A stretch of 43,682 bases of DNA from Terana coerulea (lineage: Eukaryota; Basidiomycota; Agaricomycetes; Polyporales; Phanerochaetaceae): the NCBI GenBank assembly GCA_024811115.1, contig JAKOGH010000092.1:1-43682 (forward strand), written 5' to 3'. The position numbers were made by a program, and so were the translations under genes. This document shows positions 9,749-21,620 of this stretch, piece after piece; within the stretch, counting starts at the first letter, position 1, and every line of letters starts with the position of its first letter. A model generated the notes under the pieces. The model saw only the letters and a list, made by a program, of their open reading frames with translations. It was not told the DNA's origin and did not search any database.

Positions 9749-12700
9749 CGCCTATGCATACTTGCAGCGAGATGCATTCATCGTAGGAAGTGAGCTTGGG
9801 TGGCTCGCAGAGGAGTGAGAGGAACAGAGTGGAGGATTCCGTAGTCGCGTAGTCAGTCCCGGTTCCCGAGACGCTTTTCTTCTAGAGTGTCAAACAACGT
9901 GCTCGCTCTTGGAGCCGCCACCGCTCAATGAGGGATTTCTTCCCAAAGGTGAGTGAAAGCGGCACAGGAAATATATTGAGATATGGTGACGTGAAGTACC
10001 GAGGGTGCGAGGAAAGGTGTTTGAGGGCGAAGCAAGCAAGCAAGAGGTGGGCGGAGAGAAGTAATATCGTCCGTTGAATATTCGAAAATACCAATCACTT
10101 CCTCCCGAGCGAGCGAAAGGACGACGGGGCTGTACGGTTCGGATAGCAAGGGCGTTGTGAGTATGGTCGCGGTCGTGGTCGCGGTCGTGGTGGAGGCGAG
10201 GGGCGTCATCGAAAGCGCGGCTAGGACTCCAGTCACCGCACTCAGGACCCCAATCGTTTCCAAGCTCCCACCTTCGCGTCGCGACTTGCGAGACGCGACC
10301 ACCGCACATGGACATGTCGAGACGGCCTTCGCATGCTACAAGGGACGACTAGCACGTTGAAACGGGCGAACATTTGGCTACTCGACATAAAAGACACGCC
10401 GAACTACGACGCTGTCTGTACAACATTATGCATCATGCGGAACTACGAGCAGACATAGCACGAGCGTCCGCGTACTACATCGCACCCCAGTCACACGTTG
10501 CACCACCTAACATGAACCGCCTTCCTGCATGGGTCGATTCGACTCGACGGACCACAGACAACCGTCCCATCCAATCCCGTGTCGGTGCCCGTACGTGTAC
10601 CCGCATGGATCGACGGCAGCTCTATACGCTGGCGGTCACCCCTGACATTGGATTACCACCATCTCCGTTCGACCACCGCTGCTCTCTCTGTGGAAACTCG
10701 CAACGATGCGCAGGACGCAAGGAGAGCACATATGGAAAGAAATATATGGAAAGAAGCGCAGAGCGCGCAGGAGGACGAGCCAGGGCTCTTGGTGAGCGCA
10801 GACCTTTCCCTGCTGTCGTGCATCTCGTGCTGACCCTCTCCAGAGCCATTACTGCCCTTCTATCGACTCGAACACTACACTGCTGCACTACGGACTTCTG
10901 GAAAAGCATAGTTTAATTTTAATTGCTCACCGGACGCCGCTATGTGGTGAGTCCAGATCGTCGTGGCTTGCTCCCTAGTCCGCTGAGCTCTTCTCCTTTA
11001 ATGACAGTCTCACGCCTCATACCGGATTTGTGGACCAGAAGCACAAGTAATCAGGTACCCGTTGCTGGCCGAAGATCTACAGTCTTGCAACTAAGCATTG
11101 AATTGTGCCATGTCGTCGTAGGGATGTCTTCGTCTGTGCGACGATGGCTCCATTCCCTTCTTACGGGTTGCCTATCACACGACGATTACACTCTAACATG
11201 ACGAAAAACCTTGGTCCATGCACAACGTCCCATCCAGGCCGCCTAAACCCACCCTCTTGCACCCTCTCTCGCAGCCCGGCGGTCCATACCCTCGTCAAGA
11301 CTCGACACCGATGCACCAAGGTTATGGGCAATAAGATGGGAATGTGTCCTATCGTCACCACGAGTCTACTGGGGCGCAGTTCGTTCATGCATTCTGAGAG
11401 AAATTAGCCATTGTTCGGTGCGTGCTCAGGAAATGCACACTTTCACTGCTTTGCTGACACTCTTGTGCAGACGTCTCACTTTGGGCGACAGCGCGTGTTC
11501 AGATTATTGCCTGGCTCATAGGACAATGAGGTCACTGCATTACGCGAACGTGTGCACTGAAGCAACCGACTTCGGCCCCAAGATGGGAATTTGCCGCTTC
11601 AGCAGGAGACGCAGCAACCTTGGCCGTATGAGTGAAGGCATCGCGGAAAAATTGGGGACAACATCTAGATACAGCGAAGTACGCCGCCCATCTCGACAGC
11701 GGTCCCTCAGCGAGTCCACCACGTGTGCGGTCTCAGCCCGAGACCTGCAGAAGGTCGTCTGAGTCTCGCGTCACCACTGCCTCCCTCGCCCTTTCCCTCG
11801 CCGCGCCTCTGCCCGCCCTCAATCCTGACATTACGACGCCTGTAAACACCGCCTCCATGACTATCCTTTCCACCGAGCCTGCGGACAGCGCGTTTTCAAG
11901 GCTTCATCGTACAGGCACTTATCGTTGCACCGGAGCGGCGCGTACGCGGTCTTAGGAGTCGATCCGCGGTCAGTCGAGGACACATTGTTGAGCGTGCTCG
12001 CGGGAGCCCTTAGTTCCCCCTTGCCACACAACCGCTCGTGACTGAATGCAAACAGCGACACCCAGGTCTTTGCGTGAGGATGCCATGCCACGGCGATAAA
12101 AGGACGGCGCACAAGGACACAAGAACCCAGATGCAGCTACGCTGCCACCCGTGGCGGGATTGCACTCCATGGCACCTGCGAGCGTGGCTTGGCGACGCGC
12201 TATCAGACCCTCGGCGATGAGACGACAATCCATGGCAGCTTTGACCTCGATGCACCGATGCAACGCCCCGAAAATCCTCGCAATCTTGCATCCGGAAGCT
12301 GGACAGTTCAAAGGGAAAGCTGTGCCGGTCGTGCTGGCCATCGCGTATGCCATCTAAATTACCCTCCCGAGTTACCGACTTCGGCAACGGACGGGTCGAG
12401 TCATCGACCACATTCACCGTTGGCACGCATGTCTCGTCTCTGCGCGACAATCCGCGTCTCGACCTCCGCTTAGGGCTCTCTCGCATGAACGATGTCGACT
12501 GCGCGGGTCGTGACCGCGTGACTGGTCTGCAAGCCAAGTTGGACAGCTTTACGAGATATATGCGCGTCGTACCTCTGTCTGTGCCGTGCTAGATCGCCGC
12601 TAGCTTGCTTTGGAGCGGGAGCGGCTACGTGGGTTTGGTTGCGCGGCAAACGGAGGTGCTTGCAGTGGTCATGGTTTGTATATTCTAGCTCTCATCATGT

Positions 12701-12819
12701 ATACATATGGAGCTCGCCAATAAATATATGTATGATTTACATGCTTGTTCCAATGTCATGCTCTATCTCTCACGATGCCGCTCTGTATCCGCTATGCGAA
12801 TGAGGTATTCACTCCTCGC
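9749..12819. other. Gene-poor stretch with one block B copy
   Basis: Apart from the repeat at 10305-10600, I find no supportable gene. Open frames of 120-180 codons occur on both strands at 10.4-10.9, 11.4-11.8 and 12.0-12.6 kb. They overlap antisense frames in GC-rich DNA and have no domain features. Confidence 0.45.
10305..10600 (+). repeat. Dispersed block B, longer copy
   Basis: Similar to 40715-41000. Shared strings include GGACGACTAGCACGTTGA against GGACGACTAGTACGTTGA, CGGGCGAACATTTGG, GCGAGCGTCCGC-type text, and a CATGGGTCGATTCGACTCGA motif. The two copies face the same way. No Mpv17-like relic lies beside this copy, so it may be a separate dispersed repeat. Confidence 0.6.
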
Positions 12820-14495
12820 CTACACGCAAGTTGAAGGCCCGGCGACGGCTTTCAATTCCGGCTGCTGCTCGTCGGCAGCCACGACCTCATCCTCTTCGTC
12901 GTCGTGCACAAGGCCCTTGGACTGCCCGTGCTCGAGAGACTCGCCGATGTTGCCGACCAAATCCGATGGAACTCTGAAGTTCGGGATCGAAAACCGCGAG
13001 ACGTGTTGTGTATTAGTGCGTGAGCTGCTATGGTCGTCGAGTTGGCGGAGGTTGAGCATGAAGCGGCTCATGAAAACAGGGGGCTGTCATACGCTTTGCT
13101 TAGAACTACGTTTAGAAAGCTTTAGAGAGCATGGACGTACCATAGACACGACCAGCTGGCTGATCGCACTTCCACTCTAGGTACATGTGAGTTCGACGGC
13201 ACGGTCGCAGCAGAATAAATCGCATACCGGCGTGAGAATTGCGTGGGACGTGGCCATTTGTGTGATGTTGATCGCGAGTAATGCACTGAAGAAATCGGTA
13301 CATCGTAAGGTAAGACTGTATGCGCGGGGTGCAGTCATTCGTACAGAAAATACCAGGTGCCTAAAGAAAGTGTTAGCTATATTTAAGGGCAATCACAGTA
13401 CTTCTTACCATCACGGAGAAGACAGGATGACACTGAAGTCTCCAAATTCATGCGCCTTGCGTTCTGCCAGTGCTTGAAGGTCTTTATCCATGTCAGAATG
13501 AGTACCAAAATGTCAGCGAGAATCAGCGAGCCTCTGGTAAGCGAGACCACTGTTTGTCAAGCGAGTAAGAAACGGTTCACTTGCATCAGGTAATCATACG
13601 CACAGCTGATAGTAAACGTCAGCTTATCGTATAGTATGGAGTACTAGGGGTCTCACAGATTCTCAAGATCATCCGAATAATTCAGATCGGTTTCACATAC
13701 GTTCTCTGGGGGCCAATGTTCACGTACGTGAAGTGAAAAAGGTCAAACTAAATTACAGATAAGTAGCTGAGCAGCTGGTATTGAGTGAAGACCGTGCTTA
13801 CCGCGTTTGTGCCGACGGGTACCAGTCCAAGCAGAGCGACTACAACAAATATAATCTTGTAATACTTCCACGAAGCCCAAAGAGCAGCCGCTCGAAGTGC
13901 GGAAAACACTGCTTCAATCATCAGCGGTTGAACCTAACCGACAGAAAACCTCTATAGACTCACAAGCCACCTGGGCATATCCGATGAAGGACAGAACTTG
14001 GAGAATGATAAGGAAAGGCTTGCAGCTTCAAAACTAGCGTTAGCAAGCACTTTGTTAGGAAAGAATGTCCAGTACCTCTGCAGATTGGCGGTGAGTAAGA
14101 CATCATGTAAATTCTTCAATAATCAGAGGATCGCGTACCTCCTGTGACGTAGGCAGAAGAGAAAGGATTTGGAACAAAACTAGCACCCAGCGGGTGCTGA
14201 GCAAAAGGAAAGATGTGGCTGTGATTCGTCTTGTCCACACGGCCGCAACTTCCTCTTTGAATGTGATAACATATTCATAAGCGATCATCGCTAAATAGAC
14301 ACCGAAGAGAGCAGTCTGCGTCATCATATTGCGGATTATCCAGTACCGCGATACTCGCCAGAGATTGCAATCGCTATGTAGCTATTTGTTTGGCTGGAAT
14401 ATGAGTAGCATGAGTGACTTTCTGCGGGGAGGGCCATAAACCAGAACGGACGCTTCTGAGACTTCCTGCACATACGCTGTGTTGGATTCTGACAT
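12820..14495 (-). pseudogene. DUF6533 membrane protein, copy 2 (one frameshift)
   Basis: It has the same 13-exon plan as copy 1. The start is MSESNTAYVQEV at 14495, the DUF6533 signature in exon 3 reads AYEYVITFKEEVAAVW, and the C-terminus is SRFMLNLRQL plus an acidic tail ending at 12820. Intron 2 has a GC donor (TCTG|GCGAGT, 14358). In exon 7 the G/C run at 13708-13714 is one base short against the other copies. The upstream part reads FTYVNIG in one frame, and the downstream part (PPENVCETD) is in another. Both flanking splice phases match the family, so the shift is internal. Unless it is a sequencing error, the product ends after the fourth helix. Microexons are at 14076-14077 and 13604-13605. 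Confidence 0.85.
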
Positions 14496-17400
14496 GTTGA
14501 GAGATACAGTGCGATGAAAGACGGGACATACCGTCCACAACATCCAGGCTTATGTACTTGCGTAGTCAGCCCTCCGATAACCCGGTAACGCCTACTGCCA
14601 TGGCAGTCCTCTCTCCTGGGGAACTGCGCCGCGGTGGGCTAATACTATCAAGGCAAGATGATCTGCGACTAGAGTTCACTCTGTAGCGCGTGAAGATCAG
14701 CTGATACCAAGTAGACAAACTCAAATTGTGGGAGACAACGTACTCGCCGTAGATGACCAGAAGCGGGAACTCAAGGACCGTTTTACATGCTGCATTTTCG
14801 TGAATTGAGCTTTGCGCGTAGTGATGAGGTAGGCTGGCGGAGAGACCGCACTCACATCTTCGGGAAAGTCAGGGCTCGCAGGCACAGGGTATTCAGTGGG
14901 TATCTTTATAACAAACCCTATCAGAAGAACGGCACTGGTAGATGATATTGGCAATCAAGATTGCCCGAGCACACCGGGCAAAGCTGTGGATAGGTTTAGG
15001 TGACTTTAGAGGAGAAGGAATAAGCACATGTACGTACAAAAGGCCGCATACACAGCAAAAAGCCGAGTTTCAACTACAGCTCTACCGCAAAAGATATGTT
15101 GGAAGACATCTTCTCCGTCGTCCAGCATTATCAAAACTCCCCGCAGAGGTAAGGAGCTCGACAAGGGCGGCATTTACGCGCCATTGTCGTACTGGTGTGA
15201 AGACTCTGACGTTCGGAGCGCCCCACAGTCACGGCAGAATATGTTCGTTGAACCTAATGCCACGGCAAGATCCTGTAGGGCCTGGGTTAAGTGCTGTGTC
15301 GAAGTAAGACCCTACGAAGCTCCGGATGTGTGAAAGAATAGCGGTGTCGGTTCCGCATATTGAAAGCGGGGCGCGGGATCTAGGACCCCATTCGTCGTCT
15401 AGCAAGTGTAGTACCGGTTGTCCACACTGATTCGATTCCCAGAGTCTCGAAGAAAGCAAGCGATGTATGAAGAGGCCAAGTTGGGTACATGCAAACCGTT
15501 TGTGGCCCTCGCCATCTGTCCTGAGCCACCAGATGTTGCGCAGCCTTGGAATGAAGTCGTGCACACAGGCACAACCCGGGGTACCGCTTATTCCGCAGTC
15601 ATGATTGAGTTTTAGTGGCTGACTACGCCGCAAGTTAGCTATTATCAAAACGCACAGGAGTATGATACGTACGCTAGGGTGGCAGTGCCTACGGATGTGC
15701 CAGGGTGCGGCAGCACACAGGGGCACAAGCCAACACGGATGGCCAGACCAGGTTCTTGTTGGCGACAATCCAAGCTCAGGAGCTTGAACGAGCTGCATAG
15801 CCAAAAGTCGTGGCTGGGCATCGTTACCGACTGAGGGCAGTCCATTGGGTGGATGGATGGCAGCGGTAGCATGCGTTGAAGCACTGCTGTAGTAGCCCGC
15901 CGCAGAAGCAGTGGCTTTCAAATGAGCATTCTTTGCTCGTGCATTCCTTTGGAATCTGTCGTGGTCGAATGGACGGGATGCTTCCGCTCAAAAGAGGCTG
16001 ACTGAGGAGGAGATTCAGATCTCTGCTGAGCCGGATGCATGTGTATTTCTAGACGGGTACAAGGATGTCAGTATGTGCATTCCCACGAGAGGTTTGAGCA
16101 CAAAGGCGAGACAGAGAGTGACAGGGACGACGAAGAGCAGAGCATGAAGCGTACCGAAGTAGTAAATTCACTCAAAACTCTTGCGTGATTATGACGTGCC
16201 ACAAGGAATGTGGCGGCGAGTTTGTGTTCTAATAAAATATTGTTGTTAGGAATATATTCAAGGTGGGCTCATGCCTACTAGCTATGCGCGCAGCTCAAGA
16301 GTTCAAGTTCAAGTTGACTGAAAGAAATTGAGACCGGAGGCGCGCGCTTCAGTTACGCGGGGCGTGGACACCACGTGTTACCAAGTGCCGCTGGCCAGTC
16401 TCCGCGCTGCGGACATCCCTGCTGCATCCTGCTCCGACTTCAAAGCTTCACTCCCAGGTTTTCCAGGGCACCTGCGTGCTCGCCATCTCTTTGCCTCAAT
16501 ATAACGCTCCTCGGAGCCGAAACGGGATCAATCCACCAGCTTTGTACCGCGGTGCCGATACGTCGCTTCAAAGGCTTCGCCGTAGCGGCACGACCTATCG
16601 TCCCTAGTAAACCTCGCTGGCCGACTCAGCCATAAGAGCAAGAGCGGCTTACTGCTATGCGAGAGAACAATTGTTACCATTAAATGGTGATGCTGGTGAG
16701 TAATGTGGTGGCATAGCCGAGGTTGGTAAATCAAACGGGTTGCTCAAGCAGGTTGTCGTGGACGTTTCCATACACCGTTCTCAAAGACTCGGCACTCGAA
16801 AAATGGGAAGAAATTTCAGCCTTTCGGACGGCTTCTCATTTTATAAATGTTACGACACCAGTCTCATTGACTTCGCGGCGAACGGTCTGTCATACCCCCA
16901 TGGTGCCAATATATGAAGTGCGTAGTTGGAGGTGGAATGTCGGTCTTATCCAAGGGTAAGCAAATCCCCTCTCCAGAGCCTCTCTGTCCTCCCTCACACA
17001 CAAAATACTTCAGCGCGCTACAACTCGCCTAACGAGACAGCTGACCATCAATATCAAGCACCCTTTAGAAAGCCCAGGAGACGCTGTCCTCAGCACCCGA
17101 GGCGGCGCGCATCTCGGTTTTCGCAACGTCACCGTAATTGGTTCGTACTTCCTAGGCTGTGCGAAACTTGAGCCCATCCAAATAATGCACAGCGCAACGA
17201 ATTACCAGTCAGAAGTCGGGTTTCGCGTTTCGCATGTGAGTTTCTGGCCGGCTGGTATCGGTGTACCCCGGCTTCTGGCTCACCATGTTCCACAGATACT
17301 CCTTCGGCTCGCCGACATTACGTTGACTGCACGCGTCGATCAGCCTGCAGCGAGCTGGAGTGATGGATCGTTTACACCTCATCGTGCAGGCTTATACATG

Positions 17401-17735
17401 TGTTTACGACATGTTTGGCGTCGGCACTATCGACTGTTCCCTATTCACCTCGGCAGCGGTCGTCTTGGGCCTAATTTTTATTTTCGCCGGTTCGAGCCTA
17501 TTATTGTCTCGAGGGGTTGGAGTAGCGTACTTCGACGTTAGGGTCAAGCTTTGTGGCGTGGGATCGTGTATCTATAAATGGGTTTTGCCTTTCTTAAGCA
17601 CCGGAACGTACACACCAACCTCGCACCATCCATCTCTACCGGCGACAGTTACCGCACTGCAGCTTCGTTTGAATTACACGGACTCGAAGCGCTCATCCAT
17701 CAACGTATTTGACAACCAGCAGGCCTGCGAATACA
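14496..17735. other. 5' flank of copy 2 and gene-poor stretch
   Basis: This contains a degenerate E-box pair (CACGTG 16372-16377, CAAGTG 16382-16387) in the position where other modules have two CACGTG. Near 16737 the string GCTCAAGCAGGTTGTCGTGG is shared with 23.6 kb. A minus-strand frame of 230 codons (15229-15921) has no domain features and I do not call it. A 134-codon plus frame (17360-17764) has one hydrophobic stretch but runs into the transposon end. Confidence 0.4.
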
Positions 17736-18030
17736 CATCAGGGAAAACCTCCTTACCTAATTAGCCCTTAAATAGGACTAATTGGCCCTATTTGGGCAAA
17801 ATAGTGGAATAGGTAATTTAGGGCCCAGTAGTAAGGTTGCCATCGAGTCCGCAGTTATTTGGCCCTATTTTAACGTGAAATAACACCTATTATTCGTTAT
17901 TTAGGAGTCTTTGTGCTGCTGCGTTCTGTACTTCAGTCCTTCCAACGCAAGTTGATTTTAAAACGATGTAATTCTGTACAGTACAAGACACTGGCTACAT
18001 TACAGTAGTTAATACATCCCAGTGAAACGA

Positions 18031-18100
18031 GCGCACCTGTGTCCTGCAACCGCAGTCAGCTTCAAGCTCCACGCAATAAACATGCGCGCAAGCGCAGCCT
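18031..18100 (-). repeat. Internal direct repeat of the TIR element, copy 1
   Basis: GCACCTGTGTCCTGCAACCG... through the CATGCGCGCAAGCGC text is repeated at 18641-18710 with a few substitutions. On the minus strand both copies can be read as a coding exon (LARM-IAW...) followed by a GTGCG donor-like sequence. This suggests an exon duplication. Confidence 0.7.
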
Positions 18101-18640
18101 CAAGCACGGACATCGCAGTCTGATACGCCGCAAAGTCCTCCTCCCCTTCACCTGCCCACCCTCGTCCTCCGCGTCAATGACGCCCAGGACGCTCGGGAAG
18201 CCCCACCGCGCAAGCTGGCATGGCAGCAATGTGGTATGTGTACGGGACGTTCATGCGCATGCACTTGCGGCCGGCAGCCTTGAGCTTGGCCTGGAATGCG
18301 TCAAGCGAGCTCGCGATGACGCCATCTTCGCAGTTGCGGTCCCTCATCAGCATCCATCCATCATTCATGCAAGCCAACATGCACCTATTGTAACACGCAA
18401 TGGAGAGCGTGGCGTACAATGTGTCCTGCACAAGGTGCTGCTCGAGCTCGGTGGGCGACATCCACATGGCGAGCATGCCCGCCGCGTGCGGCGCGCACTT
18501 GTCAGCCATAAGGCCTGCGCGCCCATGACAAGGCGCAGCGCATTGTCAAGGCTGAGGACCTCAGCCTTCACCAGCGCGGCATACTCGCCCAAGCTATCAC
18601 ACCATCAGCTACACAAAAGACTTCCGGCGGACAAAAGAGG

Positions 18641-18710
18641 ACGCACCTGTGCCCCGCAACCGCATCCAGCTTCAGGCCCCCACGCGATCAACATCCGCGC
18701 GAGTGTAACC
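18641..18710 (-). repeat. Internal direct repeat of the TIR element, copy 2
   Basis: Second copy of the 70-bp segment at 18031. The minus reading is LARMLIAWG, then a frame change relative to copy 1 caused by one extra base, then GCGGTTGCGGGGCACAG|GTGCG. Spacing between the copies is about 610 bp. Confidence 0.7.
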
Positions 18711-19554
18711 TGGTTTCATCTTGGTCTTGGCTGTATCTGACGCTGGTTTCCTTTGTCTACCTGGTGGGCTTCTCTGGCTCGGCTCGGTTGGTGCCTCCGC
18801 TCTGTCGCTACGGTTCTCGTCGTCCTAGGTTTACCGTAGCGAGGTCTTCGTCTCTGTCTTTGGCGGGTAGGCTTACCTGCGCACACTGGTGTCTTGCTGT
18901 GGACGTGCGCAAACAGCGCGGTTTTCAATGCGTGCACCACTTCGTCGACAGTTAAGCCGGCGGCGGTGAGCCGAAAGCGCATCGCCTGGCGCCGCGCGGT
19001 CGCGGTGTACGCCGCGTCGGCGAGGGCATGCGGAGACGGCGGCAGGTTGGAGAGTGCGCGATGTACATACACGGTGGTGGTAGGAGAGAGAGAGAAGACA
19101 TCAGCGAAGTCTTGCGACTCTGCGCTGCACAGTGGAGCTGATGAGGTAATCCGGCATTTGCCGAAGCGCCAACAAGCGTTGGTATGTACGAGGCGTCTAT
19201 GACGACTCACGAGCAAAATCCTGGCAAAGGGCATCCGCAACATTCAGTAAGCAATTTATTCCACCTTTGATGTAAGTCTGCTCTTACATTATCATGAATT
19301 TCTTACAGCTCCATGGATAGTGCTGAGAATTCATCAAGATGTAATAGCTGCAAAATAGGACAAATAACTACGTGAGTAAATGAGGTGAGAATTAAACGAA
19401 ATTTAGTGATCTGATAACTGGCATAGCTCGCAATAGGAAGTATAGGTAAAATAGACCTAATTTAAACCTAATTAGCTTGGGAGGTTTTCCTGATGCAACT
19501 GGTGCCACGCAGCGTGTGAGCGCAGCGTGTACTCACTTCACGCCCGTACGCAGC

Positions 19555-21620
19555 CTAGAACTCGAACATGGACTTCAGCTCAGTGGCCATCTGCTCAGCC
19601 GACGTCGCGGCATCATACACTTCACTATGATGACTACCGCGCTCATCCCGTCCGTGGTCGAGCGGCTCGCCGATGTTGCCCACCAGGTTCGACTGCACCC
19701 TGAAGTTTGGCACTGAGAACTGCGAGAAGTGTTTTGCGTCCGAGCGCGCGCGCAAGTCTCCACCGGAAGCAGCAGTGTTGAGTTGCCGCAGGTCAAGCAT
19801 GAAGCGGTCCATCAGCAGGATGGGCTACCGTGGTGGAGATAGCTGACAGGTTTGTAGATGGTTGGAAAGGGGGTGGGGGGGGGGGGGGGGGGGGATGATG
19901 CTCACCATGGTCGCACTTAGTTGTCCGGAGAGGTCCCTGCCCTGATCCGATTATATCGATTAGTCAGGGTAGTTTAGGCGGAGGGGTCATGTACTTACTA
20001 GCGCGTCAGACGCGCCTGCCGCCGCCATCTGTGTAATGTTGACTGCGAGCAGAGCACTATGAAGCATTGGACATGTCGTCAGCGAGGCCTGCTGGCGTGC
20101 ATAAAGCTAGGTTCCGCACCAAAGATATAGAGTACCTGAGGAGGCCATTAGTCGCGTTCCAGAGATGGTTGCTGCACGCCTCACCGTCACCAAGGAGATA
20201 TGATGACACCGATATTGCCACTTTCATACGCCTGGCCTCCTGCCAATGCGCAAACGTCTTGATCCACGTCAACACGAGAACTAGGAAGTCAGTAAGTATG
20301 AGGGAGCCTCTCGTAAGCCAAACCACTACGTCCATGCGATGAGAAACGCGACTGGGTGTTCAACCAAAGAGCCTGTACGCACGGCTGAAAATGAAGAATT
20401 AGTACGATGTACAACTGAGAGTCGATGGCAATCTCACATATGATTCAGTCTGTCCGACATTTCAAGAACGGGTCCACAAATATTCAGCGGCGGGAGCAAA
20501 TATATGTATTGGAAGCGGGAAAGAATAAACTGCATCCATGATGGATCTGAGTAGGGCACAGCCGCTCTCGGATCTAGACGCTACTTACTGCGCTTGTGCC
20601 CACAGGTACCAATCCAAGGAGAAAAATGACGATGAGGATAATTTTGTGATACCTCCACGCACTCCAAAACGCGGTCGCTCGCAGTGCAGAAAATACTGCG
20701 TCAAAGGTCAGCAATCCATGAACGCAGACGGGGTCAATCGGACTTACGAGCCACTTGGACGATTCCAATGTCATAAAATAATTCCTGACGGATGACGACA
20801 GGCTTACAGCTGCGGAGGCGCCTCAGAAATAATCTTCTGAGCGGAAATAAACTAGATACCTCTATGACTCCGGTGGTGAGGGATGGCGAAAGGCCTGCAG
20901 ATAGCAAAGTAGCACATACCTCTTGAGAAATAGGCCAGAATGTGAAAATGAGGTTCACAATCATCACCCACCGTGTGCTGAGCAGCAGGAGGGAGGCTGC
21001 TGTAAATGTCCTCGTCCATATAGTGGCGACCTCCTGTTCAAAAGTAATGATGTACTCATAAAGAGTCACCGCTTACAAAGATACGCAAAATGGTCAGTGA
21101 TTATAGCTGTGGACATCAGCAAAGTTGCATTGGCGCTGAGCGGTGCTGACAGGTACTGATGAAGCCATCTCAGCGCGCTTCAGTCCCTTCAGTGCCGTCA
21201 GCGCCCGCCAGTCTCAGTAGTCGTTTTGAGAGCTCTCAGACGCTTTTTGACCCCTCTTGCATCCGACTCTTGCAGCAAAGCTTCGGTGAGTAAACCATTA
21301 TCATTCACGTCCAGCATAGATTATGAAACAAGAGGAACTAAGAAAATGCAAAATCTAGTAAAAGTCCGGCTTCAGCAGGGCTCGAACTTCGGTCCCAAAC
21401 TGTTCGTCAGTGCTCTCAGTGCCCGTCAGCGCTCATCAGTCGTCAGCGCTTGTACGTTTTGCTGATGGAGCTGGCACAATGCTTACTTGTCATCGCGAAT
21501 GCTACGTAATTGCTCAATCGCCTTGTATGAAGTTAGCTGAGGGTGCTAAGAATGACATGAAGACAGTCAGACGCACATCGCGCTCATTTCTTGTGCATAG
21601 GAGGTATCAGACTGCGACAT
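19555..21620 (-). CDS. DUF6533 membrane protein, copy 3 (intact, enlarged intron 2)
   Basis: The start at 21620 (MSQSDTSYAQEM) gives exon 1 at 21620-21577 (44 nt). Exon 2 (21521-21487, 35 nt) reads RLSNYVAFAMT. Exon 3 starts at 21071 with VTLYEYIITFEQEVATIW. All later exons keep the family lengths and phases, including the 2-nt exons at 20860-20861 and 20383-20384. The last exon (19824-19555) carries DRFMLDLRQLN and GNIGEPLDHG. The predicted product is about 338 aa. Intron 2 is 415 nt (21072-21486) against 68 nt in copy 1 because of an insertion. Intron 12 carries a 20-base G run on the plus strand. No disabling change is visible. Confidence 0.85.
19875..19894. repeat. Poly-G/poly-C tract (20 nt)
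   Basis: Twenty G residues on the plus strand, preceded by GGGGGT, inside intron 12 of DUF6533 copy 3. On the transcript this is a C tract upstream of the last acceptor. It is a mononucleotide microsatellite, and its length could be inaccurate in an assembly. Confidence 0.85.
21110..21460. mobile_element. Insertion in intron 2 of DUF6533 copy 3
   Basis: Between the exon 2 donor (21486) and the branch region of intron 2 there are about 340 extra bases. Both edges carry iterated CAGTGC/GTCAGCGC motifs: TTCAGTGCCGTCAGCGCC near 21190 and CTCAGTGCCCGTCAGCGC near 21413. A further inverted set is at 21133-21162. A TTCGAGCCC-like B-box occurs in the middle on the minus strand. It could be a small non-autonomous element. 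Exact ends and target duplication are unresolved. Confidence 0.5.

Larger units (their letters stand above)
17736..19495. mobile_element. 1.76-kb element with terminal inverted repeats
   Basis: The left end is CATCAGGGAAAACCTCC at 17736. The reverse complement of the right end, from 19495, is CATCAGGAAAACCTCC. Similarity continues inward through CTAATTAG and an AT-rich subterminal region for about 50-60 nt. The interior is GC-rich with a duplicated segment. Minus-strand frames (18174-18509 and 18716-19243) look partly protein-like, but no transposase motif is visible. I could not find a clean target-site duplication. Probably a non-autonomous or decayed DNA transposon, possibly with captured host sequence. 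Confidence 0.65.

Noticed and set aside
10374..10916. 180-codon plus-strand open frame
   Set aside because: It begins inside dispersed block B, whose other copy at 40.7 kb does not keep this frame.
12010..12600. Overlapping 127-175 codon minus frames and an 81-codon plus frame
   Set aside because: Several frames are open at once in GC-rich DNA, none has a family match, and they contradict one another.
15229..15921. 230-codon minus-strand open frame
   Set aside because: No domain, membrane or composition signal, with overlapping frames on the other strand. Its length is possible by chance in GC-balanced DNA.
18039..18740. 233-codon plus-strand open frame inside the TIR element
   Set aside because: It is antisense to better protein-like minus frames and exists because the DNA is GC-rich. 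No recognisable motif.
21084..21620. First impression that DUF6533 copy 3 is truncated at its 5' end
   Set aside because: Exon 1 (21620-21577) and exon 2 (21521-21487) were found beyond an insertion, with correct lengths and phases.
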